Positions 1 through 11,394 of a stretch of 64,000 bases of DNA are shown here, piece by piece (the stretch's first letter is position 1; each line of letters begins with the position of its first letter). Position numbers and translations under genes: made by a program. The DNA is from Symbiodinium natans (taxonomy: Eukaryota > Sar > Dinophyceae > Suessiales > Symbiodiniaceae), in the NCBI GenBank assembly GCA_905221605.1, contig CAJNDS010001868.1, forward strand, positions 186,001 to 250,000, read 5' to 3'. The notes under the pieces are model-generated. The model saw only the letters and a program-made list of their open reading frames with translations. It was not told where the DNA came from and ran no database searches.

Positions 1-2018
1 ACAAAGGAGGGAACTCCCCTTCCGGTAGCTCACGCTTCCTTTTTTCCCTGTCTAAACCCTAAACTCTAACTCCTCAACCTGGGATGTTCCCCCTTATGCT
101 GCTATAATCAGGGGTTTAGGGTTTAGGGTTTAGGGCCTAGGGTTTAGGGTTATGCTGCTATAATCCCTATAAAGGACTGCATGTTAGTATACGGGGGGAA
201 CATCCTAACCCCCAACCCGAAACCCATGCGATCTTGAAAGGGCAACATGCCGACCGATTGCAAAGGGCATTGCTTAAACGCAGCCCTGAACCCCCCCTGC
301 ATCAGGCTTCAGCAAGACCCCAAACCCTAAACCCAAAACCCTGATCCCTCAACTCTGAAGGTTGGACTTGAGGTTCCTCCACCAGAGAATGATGCCGATT
401 TCGGAACCTCCTGTGGGACTCAACACTAGACCCGAGAGAGGGTACCCCTTTTGGTTTTAAGGGGATTTTAAGGGAACCCTAAACCCTAAACCCTAAACCC
501 TAAAACGTAAACCCTAAACCCTAGACCCTTTTGGTTTTAAGGGAACCCCAACCCTAAAAAAAAGGAAATAAGGGCCGACTCCCGGTCCTAGAATATGATA
601 CGTTGGTCAAAGGTTTAGGGTTTAGGGTTTAGGGTTTTCCCACCCAACAAAAACCGTGGTTCTCAGCCTAATACAAGCAAATACCAAGGCTTCAAGAACG
701 CAATTGGAGTATTCTTGAATGCCAAGCACGCGACCGCGAGTAGAAGTAGTGGCATGGACGACCTGGGTCCACGGGTGTGCTCAAGAACATTGTCCCAGGA
801 GAGTTTCCGAGCTTACAGAAGATGTAGTTCATATGTTAACCCTTCTCTACCCTTACTATGTAAACTTGTAAACATATATATTCCCAACTCAACAGTAGCA
901 ACACTCTCCCCCTCAACTGCCGAAGCCGTGAACATCAGGGTGCCCCTGAAAACTCAAGAGCAGTTGGGCGGAGGGTGGATCTAAATGATAGGCTCGTCTG
1001 CTACCCCTAAACCCTAAATCCTAAACCCTAAGCCCTAAACCCTAGACCCTTAAGGAAGGCCCGCAGAAACAATCCGTTCCGACGCAGTGTTGGGGTCTTG
1101 GAGGGCTACATGTCTACATCTCCTTGCTCTTTCGCTCTTTGCCTCCCTGGAGTGATACTCGAAGCCCTTTAGGGTTTAGGGTTTAGGGTTTAGGGTTTAG
1201 GGTTTAGGGTTTAGGGTTTAGGGTTTAGGCTTTAGGGTTTCGGGTTTAGGGTACCCTTGGGCTTCAGGCCCCTTTTCAAGACCCCAAAGGTCATGTAAGG
1301 GGCATAGAAATGGGAGCAAACTAAGGGAAATCTTAGGGGGTGCGAGTCTTAGCCCCTTGATTGCCCACGTGCTTGTGAAAACGCCGAAGCTTAAAACCCC
1401 TGTGTTGCATCTGCAGCCCTAACCCCTAAACCCTAGCCCCTAAACCCTAAACCCTAGACCCTAGACCCTTGGCCCTAAACCCTAAACTCGTTGAGCTGAG
1501 CCAGGATACACTGGCCCCTCGCGTGCCCTGCCGAGCCGGGGAGGGAAAGAAGCCTCAGAGAAGCAGGGGTGCGAAAGAGGTTTCAGGGGGCTTAAGGGTG
1601 TCAGCTAAACCCTAAACCCTAACCCTAAACCCTAAGCCCGAAACCCTAAACCCTAAACTGCAAAGGGCACTGGCATCCTTGGGCCACGAGCGCTAAGGGA
1701 AAGAGATGCGCAGGGAAAACCCGCCCTTTTCGCCATCAAGAAGGGTTTAGGACTAGGTTTAGGGTGTAAAGTTTCAGGCTAGAAAAATCCAAAGCCTGAC
1801 CCCACAATCCTCAAAAGAGCTCAAGGCCCTCGCAGACTGCTAGTACATGCTATTCATCCTAGACCATACCCTAAACCCCTAAACCCTAATACCCTAAGAC
1901 CCTACAACAGACACCCAAAACCCCAAAACCCTAAAACCTACACCCTTTTGGAGTGCCCGTAAACCTGCACCCTAAGCCCGATAAGCCTAAACCCTAGATT
2001 CCGCGTGCGCAGACTCAC

Positions 2019-3282
2019 TGGGATACCGGCGCGTTGTCTGTTGAGCCCTGGAGCTGGAGAACTTCGTCAGGCTTGGCTTCATTCTTGATGGCCATATGAA
2101 CCCTACAAGGATATAGGGTTTAGGGTTTTTAGGGGTTCATAATTACCTTACTAGAGGGTATAGTAGTATAGGTGTATGATCCCATTTTGGGTGTTGAGTT
2201 GGTCCCCAAGGAAGGAGGTATAGCAGAATTTAGAAGGGCCTAGAAGGGTTTCGTATGGCTTGTGGAGGGTTCGCGCGATTTTTGGTCTTGATTCAGAGAT
2301 CACATGGCTTCACATACTCTTGTTCTTAGGTACCAGTAGCTGCTTCTCATAGGCTCTACGAGCAAGAGCATCCACAAAGCCAAGGCAGTTTCGCATTTGG
2401 TGAACCCAGACGTCCAAAAGGCGACGACAGTCTCGCATTTGGCGAACACAACCGTTCACAAGCCACGGCAGTTTCGCGTTTGATGAAGACAGTTTCGCAT
2501 TTGGCGAACACTTGAAAAGCGAGGACAAATTTTCGCATTTCGCGAATCCAGAGGCGAAAAACAAGAAGCGATAGCAGCTTCGAGGACGGAGACCATGGGC
2601 ACGCCCGGCCCCCATAGGCGAGGGCGTGATTGTCGTCCAAGCAGCGAAAAGGCCCCCTAAACCCTAAACCCTAAACCCTAAACCCTCAACCCTAAACCCT
2701 AAACCTTTACAAGAACAACCCAAGGGTCCAAGCCATGCTTGCCGGCCCCAGGCGCCCCCGCGCGGCTTGAGCGACTTCTCTACTTGGGAACCCCTATTAC
2801 TTAGTTGCTGAGCTCATAAGTTTAGGGTTTAGGGCTTAGGGTTTAGGAGCCCCCCAACAAAGTGTACACTTTCAGTTCTATAAGGGGATTATAGTATCCC
2901 AAAAAACTTCAAGTGTACTCATTCAGCAACTAAGATTATAGAGTTGACCAACTGCTTTGGGGAAAGCGAGTAAACAGTACTGAGCCCGGCACCGTTCAAG
3001 GCCAACTTCCCAAATAGAGAGAACAAATGAAACGCTTGAACCTAAACCCTAAACCCTAAACCCTGAACCCTAAACCCTAAACCCTAAACCCTAAACCCTA
3101 AACCCTAAACCCTAAACCCTAAACCCTAAACCCTAAACCTTAAACCCTAAACCCTAAACCCTAAACCCTAAACCCCAACCCTGGAACCCTAAAACCCCAC
3201 AGCTGCGTGTAACCTGAAGCCTCCGCATACCACTGAGCTGGGGGCCGTGGCGGTGGCCGAACCTCCAAGACGGCTCAGATTT
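2019..3282 (-). CDS. Two exons, unknown protein
   Basis: Exon 3282-3231 (52 nt, ACTGAAG|A ... CAGTG|GTATGC) reads KSEPSWRFGHRHGPQLS. Exon 2083-2019 (65 nt) starts at CATCAAG|A, the end of a family A element, and ends at a canonical GTGAGT donor. It reads NEAKPDEVLQLQGSTDNAPV, S. Confidence 0.5.
2084..2215 (-). mobile_element. Family A element with internal telomeric units
   Basis: Ends are CATATGAACCC (left) and TTGGTCCCCAAGG (right), with a short TTTAGGG run near 2115-2128. Other copies or halves: 14586-14692, 22771-22880, 29775-29885, from 19889, from 24532, from 31873 and from 63022. Confidence 0.65.
2386..2545. repeat. Six degenerate copies of a TTTCGCATTTGGCGAA motif
   Basis: GTTTCGCATTTGGTGAAC, GTCTCGCATTTGGCGAAC, GTTTCGCGTTTGATGAAG, GTTTCGCATTTGGCGAAC, TTTTCGCATTTCGCGAAT at irregular 25-50 bp spacing. 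Each has TTCGC..GCGAA dyad symmetry. Confidence 0.8.
2803..2935. mobile_element. Family F element with internal telomeric units
   Basis: AGTTGCTGAGCTCATAAG ... CATTCAGCAACTAAG. A 28-bp TTTAGGG run (2820-2848) sits after CATAAG. Same element as 19378-19474. Confidence 0.75.
3041..3170. repeat. Interstitial telomeric array, CCCTAAA on plus
   Basis: About 18 nearly perfect units. Confidence 0.95.
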
Positions 3283-3957
3283 CTTCAGTTGTTGCCAATT
3301 TCTGGGTTTAGGGTTTAGGGCTTGGGCCCTGGCATGTTTAGTTGGAGAACTGAGTGCTTACAGGCTCCTGCAGATCTCCACCATTGACCAAGTCTGTGTT
3401 TAGGGTCTACGAAGTACCCCCAAAAGTTTAGGGTTTAGGGTTTAGGGTTAGTACCCCCGAAACATCCAAGTCACAGGTAAGCAGCCAACAAGAAAGCGAA
3501 GGACCACGTTATATGAAGAACACTGCGCAGGGTTGCACGAACCTCACCAGCTTCAACCCACTTAAGCCACGGTTTTCAAGCTTTAGGGTTTAGGGTTTGC
3601 AGGGTTCAGAGGGTTTACAGGGTTTTCAGGGTTTATAGGGTCTATAGGGATTATAGGGTTTATATAGTATTTATAGGGTTAATAGTTAATAGGCTTTATT
3701 GGGTTTATAGGTTAATATTTAATAGGGTTAATAGGGTTCGGTGCTCCATGTTGCAAAAAAAAAAGCTCAATAGAGCACGCCTCCATGCGCAGCGTTCCTT
3801 TCACTCGACACAAGATGCCCTCCGTGGGGACCTATTTCAGGGTTCAGGGTTGAGGGTTTGGGGTTTCGGGTTTAGGGTTCATATACCCGAATAGGGATTC
3901 GAGTAGCAGATGGCATATAACCCCATTTTTAGGGTTGAATTGAACCCGAGCGTCCAA

Positions 3958-4014
3958 CTCTCGCTCTCTCCCTCTTTCTCCCTCTCTCTGTCTCTCTCTC
4001 TCTTTCCCTCTCTG

Positions 4015-4048
<34 letters not shown>

Positions 4049-4054
4049 TCTCTC
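3958..4054. repeat. (CT)n microsatellite
   Basis: CTCTCT tract with GT interruptions; similar tracts at 22020-22088 and 32684-32715 (followed by a TA tract to 32815). Confidence 0.9.
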
Positions 4055-4356
4055 TTCAAGACTATCAGGTCCTTTGACTCATTGTGCCGGTTGCAGAAGC
4101 CTCAAGCACCAAATCAAACACCCGGAATTCAACCAGCAGTTTCCAGTAGCTCACTCTCAACCATTCCCACAACCAAACCCTTCCAGTCTGGGAAGGCGTA
4201 GCAAGGCTAGTCCCTAGAGATAGGATCAACGGACGACAGGAGAGGGACCCATATAAGGGAACTTAGATAATTTAGGAATATAGGGGGCCATGAAAAGTAT
4301 ATGTAGGGGTTATATTATCTAGGCAATCCCTGTTCTGGGGGTCACTCCATATGCCC

Positions 4357-5829
4357 CTGAAATGGGAGTGGCATGTCGCATTCTTGGCGAGGCAGTGAGG
4401 GCTGCAGGTGTACCCGGGCACTTCGAACGCCAAACGCTCGGTATTTCGGGTCCCTGAACCCTAAACCCTACATGCTAAAGCCTACCATTGGACCATTTTG
4501 AGCCCCAAACCTTTGCAAAACTCTAAACTCTGAACCCTCAACCCTAAACCCTATAAACCCTAAACCCTAAACCCCAATTCCTAAACCCTGAACCCTTACC
4601 CCTCATTTCCTTCCGAGCCCCAGGCCTGTCTGCGTTTCTGATTGGCTGGGCGCCTGCCAAGCAGAGCTGTCAACAGCTTGGCGTTCAAACGATGGGCTCT
4701 CCGAGTTGGCTGACTTCTGAACCCCTCCTAAAAGTTCAACTCCTTATTGTAGTTGTTGCAAAAAACGCAACAGGTTCAAGTCCTAAGAGCCAGCCAGAAG
4801 AAAGGTAAGTCCCTTCTTCGACCATCTCTTCTGCGGCAAGCTTTGATGGGCTTTGTAGGATTTAGGTTTAAGGGGAACCCTAACCCCTAAACCCTAGACC
4901 CTAGACCCTAAACCCTAGACCCTACTTGGAGTTCATTATAAGTACAGTTATTTGTACAGCTATACTTGGTTCATAAGTACCGTGAACCTCCAAGTAGACC
5001 CTCGACCCAAAACCCCAAACGCTAGATCCTAAACCCTAAACCCCAAACCCTAAACCCTAAACCCTATAAACAAAAAACCCTAAACCCTAAACCCTAAACC
5101 CTAAATACGGCAGAGCTCGAAACTTGAATTTGCTGCCAGGCCGCCTCTTCGATCTCAGGAACATGCGTGGGCAGGTCCTCTGCCGGAACTGGCCTCGGCA
5201 GTCAAAGGAGCTGGAGTTTAGGGTTTAGGGTTTAGGGTTTAGTGTCGAGGGTTTAGGGTTTAGGGTTTGGGGTTTAGGGTTTAAGGTTTAGGGATGCTGG
5301 ACTCTTTTTGCAAGCACATGCTCACAGAAAGAAAGCAGCAATACCAGCCGAGCCATCCAGCAAAAGCCCGTCCGACGACGCCTCACTGCCTCGGCAAGCA
5401 TGGGAGCTCGGGTTGCCCCTAAACTCCAAACCCCAAACCCTAAACCCCAAACCCTAAACCCTAAACCCCAAACCGTAAACCCCAAACCCCAATTCCTAAA
5501 CCCCGAACCCTAAACCCCAAACCCTAAACCCTTTAAACCCTAAACCCTTGCCCTTAATTCTCAGTAGGGAGTTCGGGAATGAGGAACCAAGGCCACAATT
5601 CAGGGGCTCTAGACTGACATTGTGGACCAATTCTTTGCCAGTCTCCAGGTTCTTGCGAGCCAACACCTAAGCCCTTGCGGTTTAGGGTTTAGGGTCTAGG
5701 GTTTAGGGTTTAGGGTTTAGGGTCTAGGGTCTAGGGTTTAGGGTTTTAGGTCCTTCGATGTCAAACCTGAGAGCGTTTGCAGACTGAGGCGGCAACCGCA
5801 ACTTGACAAAAATGATCCAGGCCGCCAGC
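4357..5829 (-). CDS. Exon series, unknown protein(s)
   Basis: 5829-5767 (GLDHFCQVAVAASVCKRSQ) and 5666-5619 (VLARKNLETGKELVHN, ends AAT|GTCAGT) join in phase. 5193-5109 reads PVPAEDLPTHVPEIEEAAWQ, QIQVSSSA and ends GCC|GTATTTAGGG. 4840-4772 reads LAAEEMVEEGTYLSSGWLLG, LEP. 4716-about 4610 reads KSANSESPSFERQAVDSSAW, QAPSQSETQTG. About 4456-4357 is also open. Phase between the later exons was not fully established. Confidence 0.5.
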
Positions 5830-5880
5830 CTCTCTTTGCTTTCGGCGGATCAGGATTCAGAGTTGTAAACCCTCAGCCCT

Positions 5881-6026
5881 TAACGCTAAAGCCTAAAGCC
5901 TAAAGCCTAAAGCCTAAAGCCTAGAGCCTAAAGCCTAAGGCCTGAAGCCTAAATCCTAAAGCCTAAAGCCTAAAGCCTAAAGCCTAAAGCCTAGAGCCTG
6001 AACCCTAAAGCCTAAACCCTAAGAGG
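5881..6026. repeat. Variant array, unit GCCTAAA
   Basis: About 20 units in which the first C of CCCTAAA is replaced by G (TTTAGGC on the other strand). Confidence 0.9.
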
Positions 6027-6538
6027 GCTTCGGGGTTGGCATACTGGGGCTTCTGAAAGGCACTGTGTGACTTGGGGGAATCAGGTTTATACTTATAGGG
6101 TTCAAGAGTCAGTCAGGTGTCACGAGGGGGGAGGGGGGGGGGGAGGGGCAGCCCCCCAACAAGTGGCCTTTGCGATTTTCGGTCTCAGGTTGGGATCCCT
6201 TCATGGGAGATGAGGGTTTTCGGGTTTAGGGTTTAGGGAATTTGGGTTTAGGGTTTAGGGTTTAGGGTTCTGTAGCTGGTGTTGTGTTGGGCTAGGGCGG
6301 AGGACTTCTTTTGCAACGCGCCTAGCCGACTGCAAGGCTTGGGGTTCGCGGAGTCTTGCGCTGACTATGCTCCAACTCCTGGACCAGAACCCCAACAAAA
6401 TCATAAATCCTGAACCACATGCAAACCTTACCCACCTAAACCCTAAACCCTAAACCCTAAACCCTAAAACCCTAAGACCCTAAACCCTAAACCCCTAACC
6501 CCTAAACCTAAACCCTAAACCCTGCCCGTGGCCCCGAC

Positions 6539-7123
6539 CAATGCGCGGTGAGCTGGAAGAATCCGAATCCGAATCAGGATCCGAACCACGGGGAGACCCT
6601 CCGGAAGAGATCTTAGCGCAGCAGAGATGCAGCTTGTTGCGGTTTCGGGTTTAGGGTCTAGGGTCTAGGGTGGAGGGTATAGGGTTTAAGGTTTCGGGTC
6701 TAGGGATACGTCAAGCCCACCCCCCTCCCGCTAAGCCCAAAGCCTAAACTGGAAAGTAGGAACTCTACGCACAGAGGCCCAAAACAAGGGTTTATCAGGG
6801 TCCTGCTACCTGACTCTTCTCAATTTCGGGAGTGCGCGGCTTTGACGGGTTCAAGGTTTAGGGCTTCAAGCGAGGGAGGAACCCTAAACCCAAAACCCTA
6901 AACGCTAAACCCTACACCCTAAAACCCTGGCTGGTTGTCCCATTTTTTTGCGGCGGGCTTCCTCACCACCGCCTTCCTCGCCCTAATGCTGGTTTATCCC
7001 CTGAACCCATTTGCGACAGGGCTCTAAACCCCAAACCCGAAACCCGAAACCCTAAACCCTAAACCCTAAACCCTAGACCTTTTGGTCCGTGCACAGAAGC
7101 TTTGGAACCTCGGGATCAAGAAC
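6539..7123 (-). CDS. Chain of four in-phase exons, Ser/Asp-rich protein
   Basis: 7123-7079 (VLDPEVPKLLCTDQK), 6982-6926 (GEEGGGEEARRKKMGQPAR), 6839-6810 (PRTPEIEKSQ) and 6611-6539 (ISSGGSPRGSDPDSDSDSSS, SPRI) join in one phase. Donors are AAG|GTCTAGGG, AGG|GTTTTAGGG, CAG|GTAGCAG and TTG|GTCGGGG; the first two are telomeric units. The acidic serine-rich segment suggests a phosphorylated disordered linker. Further exons probably follow (about 6360-6270). Confidence 0.65.
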
Positions 7124-7192
7124 CTGAAGCCCTAAAACTCCTAAACCCTCAAACCCTGCTGGCCTTCAACCAACTCCCTCCCTTGGGACCCT

Positions 7193-7256
7193 AAACCCTA
7201 AACCCTAAACCCTAAACCCTAAACCCTAAACCCTAAACCCTAAACCCTAAACCCTA
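7193..7256. repeat. Interstitial telomeric array, CCCTAAA
   Basis: Nine perfect units in an intron. Confidence 0.95.
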
Positions 7257-7387
7257 TACCAGCCGCCCGGGTGCCGCTCCCTAGATCCCTTGACCATGAA
7301 AGCTGCACGACCTGAGAAGTCGACCATTGGCGCATGTGCCGCCTGACACTGGCTGGAGCTCTTGGCGAGGGGTTTTCACGAGCCCAG

Positions 7388-7502
7388 TACTATTTGCTTA
7401 AGAACCCCAAAAGAATAAACAAAAACAATAATCCCCATATTAACCTTAGTAAGGAAGAACATGTTTTTCATTTTTTCGGGGTTCTTAAGCAACTAGTAGA
7501 GT
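7388..7502. mobile_element. Family H element
   Basis: TACTATTTGCTTAAGAACCCC and GGGGTTCTTAAGCAACTAGTA are near-perfect inverted repeats 115 bp apart; the interior is AT-rich. Confidence 0.75.
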
Positions 7503-7925
7503 ATCGGGAGTACTTCAGACTTGGGGCTTTCAGTGGTTTAGAAAGGATCCTGAGACTAAAGGTAAGGGGCGGAAGCAAGCCAGCCAAAAGTATTCAAAAT
7601 AAGGCCCGCGTAACGGGAAGAGTACATTTCGGAAGGGTCGATCGTCGCGTCAGCTCCTTATTCCTTAGTGTACCAAGATCCAGAGCAACCCTGTGTGAGT
7701 GGGAATTTGGGGGTTTACGAACATGAGGGACCCCGAATACGGTCGCTCAAATAAGAGGATTCCCTCATCATAGAGGACCGTTATAAGGCACGCAAAAATT
7801 TCGGAAAACTCCCATTTGCTTTTTAGGGTCTGGGACCCCGAGGATGCAGGTTTCAAGTAGGGTTTAGGGCTTAGGGCTTAGGGTTTAGGGTTTAGGGTTT
7901 AGCATTCAGCGCATCGGATGATAAC

Positions 7926-8149
7926 GTTCAATGCAATATGTTCGCAGGGGCGCCACCCCGTCGTCATGATGCTCTTGCCGATGCTCTTTCACGGAGCCAG
8001 AGTAGAGCCCCTAAACCCTAAACCCTAAACCCTAAACCCTAAACCCTAGAGACTTCCCACAGCTGACCACGGAGGCGCCTGGCCGTCATAGGGATTGATC
8101 GCCATCACAACGACCTTCTGCTGGCACGCCTTGCCCAAGCATCTTGGGA
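7926..8149 (-). CDS. Two exon candidates
   Basis: The segment ending at 8061 reads ACQQKVVVMAINPYDGQAPP, WSA before GTGGGAAG. The segment starting at TTTAG|GGG (8010) reads GLYSGSVKEHRQEHHDDGVA, PLRTYCIE. The second acceptor is the last unit of a telomeric array. Confidence 0.5.
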
Positions 8150-8685
8150 GCTCTCTAAATCGTTTAGGGTTTAGGGTTTAGGGTTTAGGGTTTAGGGTTT
8201 AGGGCCTGAGTCACGAACTTCATTGCTAGGTAACAAGTGTTGTAGTTTGGTTGCCCTACACCCTAAAACCCTGAACCCCTACTTCCCATAGTTGCCCCCT
8301 TCCGCCTTTCAAGGTTCCAGAATGACACACCCCCTAAGGCCCTAAACCGTCCCGCAAACCAAACTTAAAAAAAAACGAAAAACCTCATAACAAAATCCCC
8401 AAAATTAACCAACAAAAAACTCCAAAACCCCCAGCCCTAAACCCGGCCGCTACCTCCCCCACCGAAGACAGGCTTCGTGTATGTTGAGATGTTGCGATGT
8501 GGGCCGGGGAGGGACCAGGGTAGTAAACGTTAAATATTTGCAAAGCCTTCCAAGAGAACACCTTCATAGGAATTATATTAGTAACACTTATTGCAGCAGG
8601 CTTGCGCGCGCCCTCGCCTGGATCAGTCTGTCATACTAGTAGCCCTAAACCCTAAGCCCTAAGCCCTAAACCCTAAACCCTAAAC

Positions 8686-8813
8686 ATTTATGGTTTCTTT
8701 GGCCCCGAATGACAGCTCGGACTCAGGTCTATCCTGTTCACCCCTCAGCCCCCCCAAAGTGAGATGTGGATCCACTGCCTGGGTCCCTGCAAGCTCTACG
8801 ATCTCCTTGATCC
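8686..8813 (-). CDS. Exon ending at a telomeric donor
   Basis: 128 nt between GCTGAG|GG and ATAAAT|GTTTAGGG. It reads IKEIVELAGTQAVDPHLTLG, GLRGEQDRPESELSFGAKET. Confidence 0.55.
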
Positions 8814-9154
8814 CTCAGCAAGCCCTAAAGCCCTTAAAAAGCAGGGGTTTAGGGTTTAGGGTTTAGGGTTTAACCCTGAGCCCTAAGCAAGAAGCCTTCC
8901 CTTCCCATCCCCCCCATCCCCCCCCCCCCTCAGGCTTCCGGGCACCACCACTTGCCACGCTGTCGCGAACACGACGGCGGACCCAAAGAAATGCAGCGAA
9001 GCACAGGTTGGCTTAGAAGGGACTTATAAGGGATGCTAGGGGAGCCTCAAGGGGCAGCGCGAAAGCCCACAGAGCTGCAAAATGGCTGAAGCAAAGCCTT
9101 CTTGTGGCCTGTCAAGTTAAGCAAGCCCTAAACCCTAAATCCTAAACCCCACAC

Positions 9155-9473
9155 CCCCGAAGAAGGAAGCAGCACACTTCTGTTCTGAGGTGAACTGGCG
9201 TTGAGCCAAAGACGTCGGCGTCGTGGATCAGACCTTCACCTAGCTTGGATGCCACATGAACCCTAAGAGGGTTTAGGTTTTAGGATTGGGGTTTAGGGAG
9301 GTTTAGTGTTCACATACCTTAATAGGGGCTAGAGTTGTACAGGGTATAGGACCCCAATTGTCGGGTTCATGTGGTCCCCAAAAAAACTCCTTACAACTCC
9401 CTACTGAAAACGCATCTTGTTGAGCGTCCACCTGCCCGGCAGCCTCGCGCTGTTCAGACAGCCCATCTAGATC
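9155..9473 (-). CDS. Two in-phase exons separated by a family A element intron
   Basis: Exon 9473-9405 (69 nt, CTGCAAG|G ... TTTTCA|GTAGGG) reads DLDGLSEQREAAGQVDAQQD, AFS. Exon 9243-9155 (89 nt) reads LGEGLIHDADVFGSTPVHLR, TEVCCFLLR. The 161-bp intron is largely a family A element, and its acceptor ATCCAAG|C is the element's end. Family unknown. Confidence 0.65.
9244..9380 (-). mobile_element. Family A element in an intron
   Basis: Ends are CCACATGAACCC and GGGTTCATGTGGTCCCC; the internal part carries degenerate TTTAGGG units. The plus-left end is the 3' splice site of the minus-strand intron. Confidence 0.7.
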
Positions 9474-9536
9474 CTTGCAGTTTAGGTGGAGTTGCGTTTA
9501 GGGTTTAGGGCTTAGGGCTTAGGGCTTAGGGTTTAG

Positions 9537-9730
9537 GGGGGGGGGGGGGGGGGGGGGGGGCTGGCTTGTTTGCTTGCTTGCTTGCTTGCTTGCTGGCCCG
9601 CTTGCTCGCTTGCTTGCTTGCTTGCTTGCTTGTTTGCTTGCTTGCTTGATTGCTTGCTTGCTGGTACCGTTGCGTGTTTTCCTTGCTTGCTTGCTGGCTC
9701 GCTTGCTTACTTGCTTGCTTGCTTGCTGGG
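9537..9730. repeat. Poly(G) run and (CTTG)n microsatellite
   Basis: A run of more than 20 G is followed by about 160 bp of TGCT/TGCC tetramers. All open frames here are repeat translations. Confidence 0.95.
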
Positions 9731-9931
9731 CCAGTCGGCCGGAAAAAAACTACAAACAAAACGGAGAAAAAAAACACTGAAAAAACACCGCCACCGGCTC
9801 CTGTCAGCTGGCTCGGTGGCTTTCCGTCAAGAACTGCAAGAAACTCACGCAACAACCCCCTCAACACCCCAATCACTAAACCCTAAACCCTAAACCCTAA
9901 ACCCCTAACCCCTAAACCCTAAACCCTAAAC

Positions 9932-9976
9932 TGCAAGCCCTCGTCCATACTCCAAACTGAGAGCAGCACCCTGGAC
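9932..9976 (-). CDS. Micro-exon ending at a telomeric donor
   Basis: 45 nt, phase 0, between GTTCAAG|G and CTTGCA|GTTTAGGG. It reads VQGAALSLEYGRGLA. The donor is the first base of a CCCTAAA array (plus strand). Confidence 0.55.
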
Positions 9977-10140
9977 CTTGAACTCTAAAACTCTAAAACC
10001 CAGAAACCTTAAACCCCTAAACCCTTTTGCATCCAGGCCCCTGGATGGATGGATAGATAGAGAACTAGATAGATAGATTAGATAGATAGTACGGCACCCT
10101 TAACATAAGAATCCCAGAAGAAACCCCAACTTTCAGAATG

Positions 10141-10206
10141 TATACACACAGTATATATATATATATACATACATACATACATACATACATACATACATAC
10201 ATACAT
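10141..10206. repeat. (ATAC)n / TA microsatellite
   Basis: ATACATACATAC tract; a second shorter one at 10256-10285. The two are embedded in a longer direct repeat (GGTTCGGCACCCTTAACATAAG). Confidence 0.9.
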
Positions 10207-10551
10207 GGCTGGTTCGGCACCCTTAACATAAGGACCCCCAAAAGACAGTATACACACATATATATATATATACATACATACATAGTTGGTTCGGCATAAG
10301 GACCCCTAAACGAAACCCTAACTTAGAGAACTGCCGACAACTCCTTTGTTTTGCGTCTTAAAAGATATCGGTGGTTAAAGTCTCAGGCGTGGCTCCGGCA
10401 GGCTCTCCTTCCCGTATTGCTGCTGCGTTTAGGGTTTCGGGCTTAGGGTTTAGGGTCTCCAACTCCACCACACCCATACCACACCCGCGTCGCCAAACAT
10501 CCGAGACGACGCAACCATAAAGACAGATAAAGGCTCAGGCTCCAAAACCCC

Positions 10552-10672
10552 TGCTAGGCTGCCCAGTAACCTAGGCTTAAAAAGGGTGCCCTTTTTTGCT
10601 TAAAGGGGTTTATAAGGGAACCTAAACCCCCCAAAAAGGGAATAAGGGTACTACTGGGCATCCTAGCCTGAA
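10552..10672. mobile_element. Family B element
   Basis: CTAGGCTGCCCAGTAACC ... GTACTACTGGGCATCCTAG with an internal TTTATAAGGGAACC. Other copies: 31987-32088 and a half copy at 35784-35812. Confidence 0.65.
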
Positions 10673-10844
10673 ACTTGCACATCCAGACTTGCTTTCTTGA
10701 CTGTCTCTAGGGAGGGAGTCTATAACTCGCATCTCGCATGGCCAACATCCCCTAAACCCTAAACCCTAAACCCCAAACCCCAAACCCTAAACCCCAAACC
10801 CTAAACCCTAAACCCCAAACCCTAAACCCTAAACCCCAGGTCAC

Positions 10845-10966
10845 AGGGATTCTGGAACTCTGGGAGCCCGCACCGCCAAAACGATAGCCGGCTTAAACGC
10901 GCTTTCTGGGGGGCAGAACGGAACGCCCGTTCGCCGGGTGTGTGCGCCATTTTCCACACAAGGCAC
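10845..10966 (-). CDS. Exon, unknown protein
   Basis: 122 nt between CCCGCAG|G and TCCCT|GTGACC. It reads VPCVENGAHTRRTGVPFCPP, ESAFKPAIVLAVRAPRVPES. Long open frame with good sites. A micro-exon at about 10707-10672 (TVKKASLDVQ) precedes a family B element. Confidence 0.55.
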
Positions 10967-11234
10967 CTGCGGGCCTTAGGGGGGGATTAGGGTTTAGGGT
11001 TTAGGGTTTAGGGTTTAGGTTTGGGGTTTGGGGTTTCGGGTTTGGGGTTTCTGCCAGCACTCTCTGCAACAGCAGGCTTCACGCGAGTGCAACCAGCCAA
11101 GCAACCGGCACCCATGCATCAAAGGGGTCTGGGGTTTAGGGTTTAGGGTGGGGACAGAGGGATGCACCCCACACCGTCTAAGAAAGAGAACATCTCTCCC
11201 CAACAGCTACGTCTCTCACTATTTATGAACACAA

Positions 11235-11394
11235 CGATATGGGAGTTTACGACAATAAGGGACCCCCAAAATAGACCCCCAAATAGTAGGATTCCCTTAA
11301 AAATGAGGACCCCAATAAGATACCCCTATTTTCGTAAACCCCCATAAGGGCCCCAATAAGATACCCCCATTTTCGTAAACCCCCATATGAGTAA
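11235..11394. mobile_element. Family C inverted-repeat element with internal duplication
   Basis: TTTACGACAATAAGGG on the left and TTTTCGTAAACCCCCATA on the right. The right-hand segment CCCCAATAAGATACCCC..TTTTCGTAAACCCCCATA is present twice in tandem. Related copies: 7700-7825, 24552-24666, 50266-50372. Confidence 0.7.

Noticed and set aside
1-3200. True chromosome end
   Set aside because: Arrays are short, in both orientations and spread evenly over 64 kb, with genes between; nothing indicates a terminal telomere or subtelomere.
4801-4811. Plus-strand GGTAAGTCCC, a perfect donor
   Set aside because: No open plus-strand exon precedes it; the region is a minus-strand exon (4840-4772). A plus GGTAAGTG at 23310 is likewise isolated.
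9526-9893. Frames on both strands rich in LACLLA or SKQASKQ
   Set aside because: Translation of the CTTG/CAAG microsatellite in all frames. Only a short part near 9786-9839 (LDGKPPSQLTGAGG) looks like an exon, and I could not place it.
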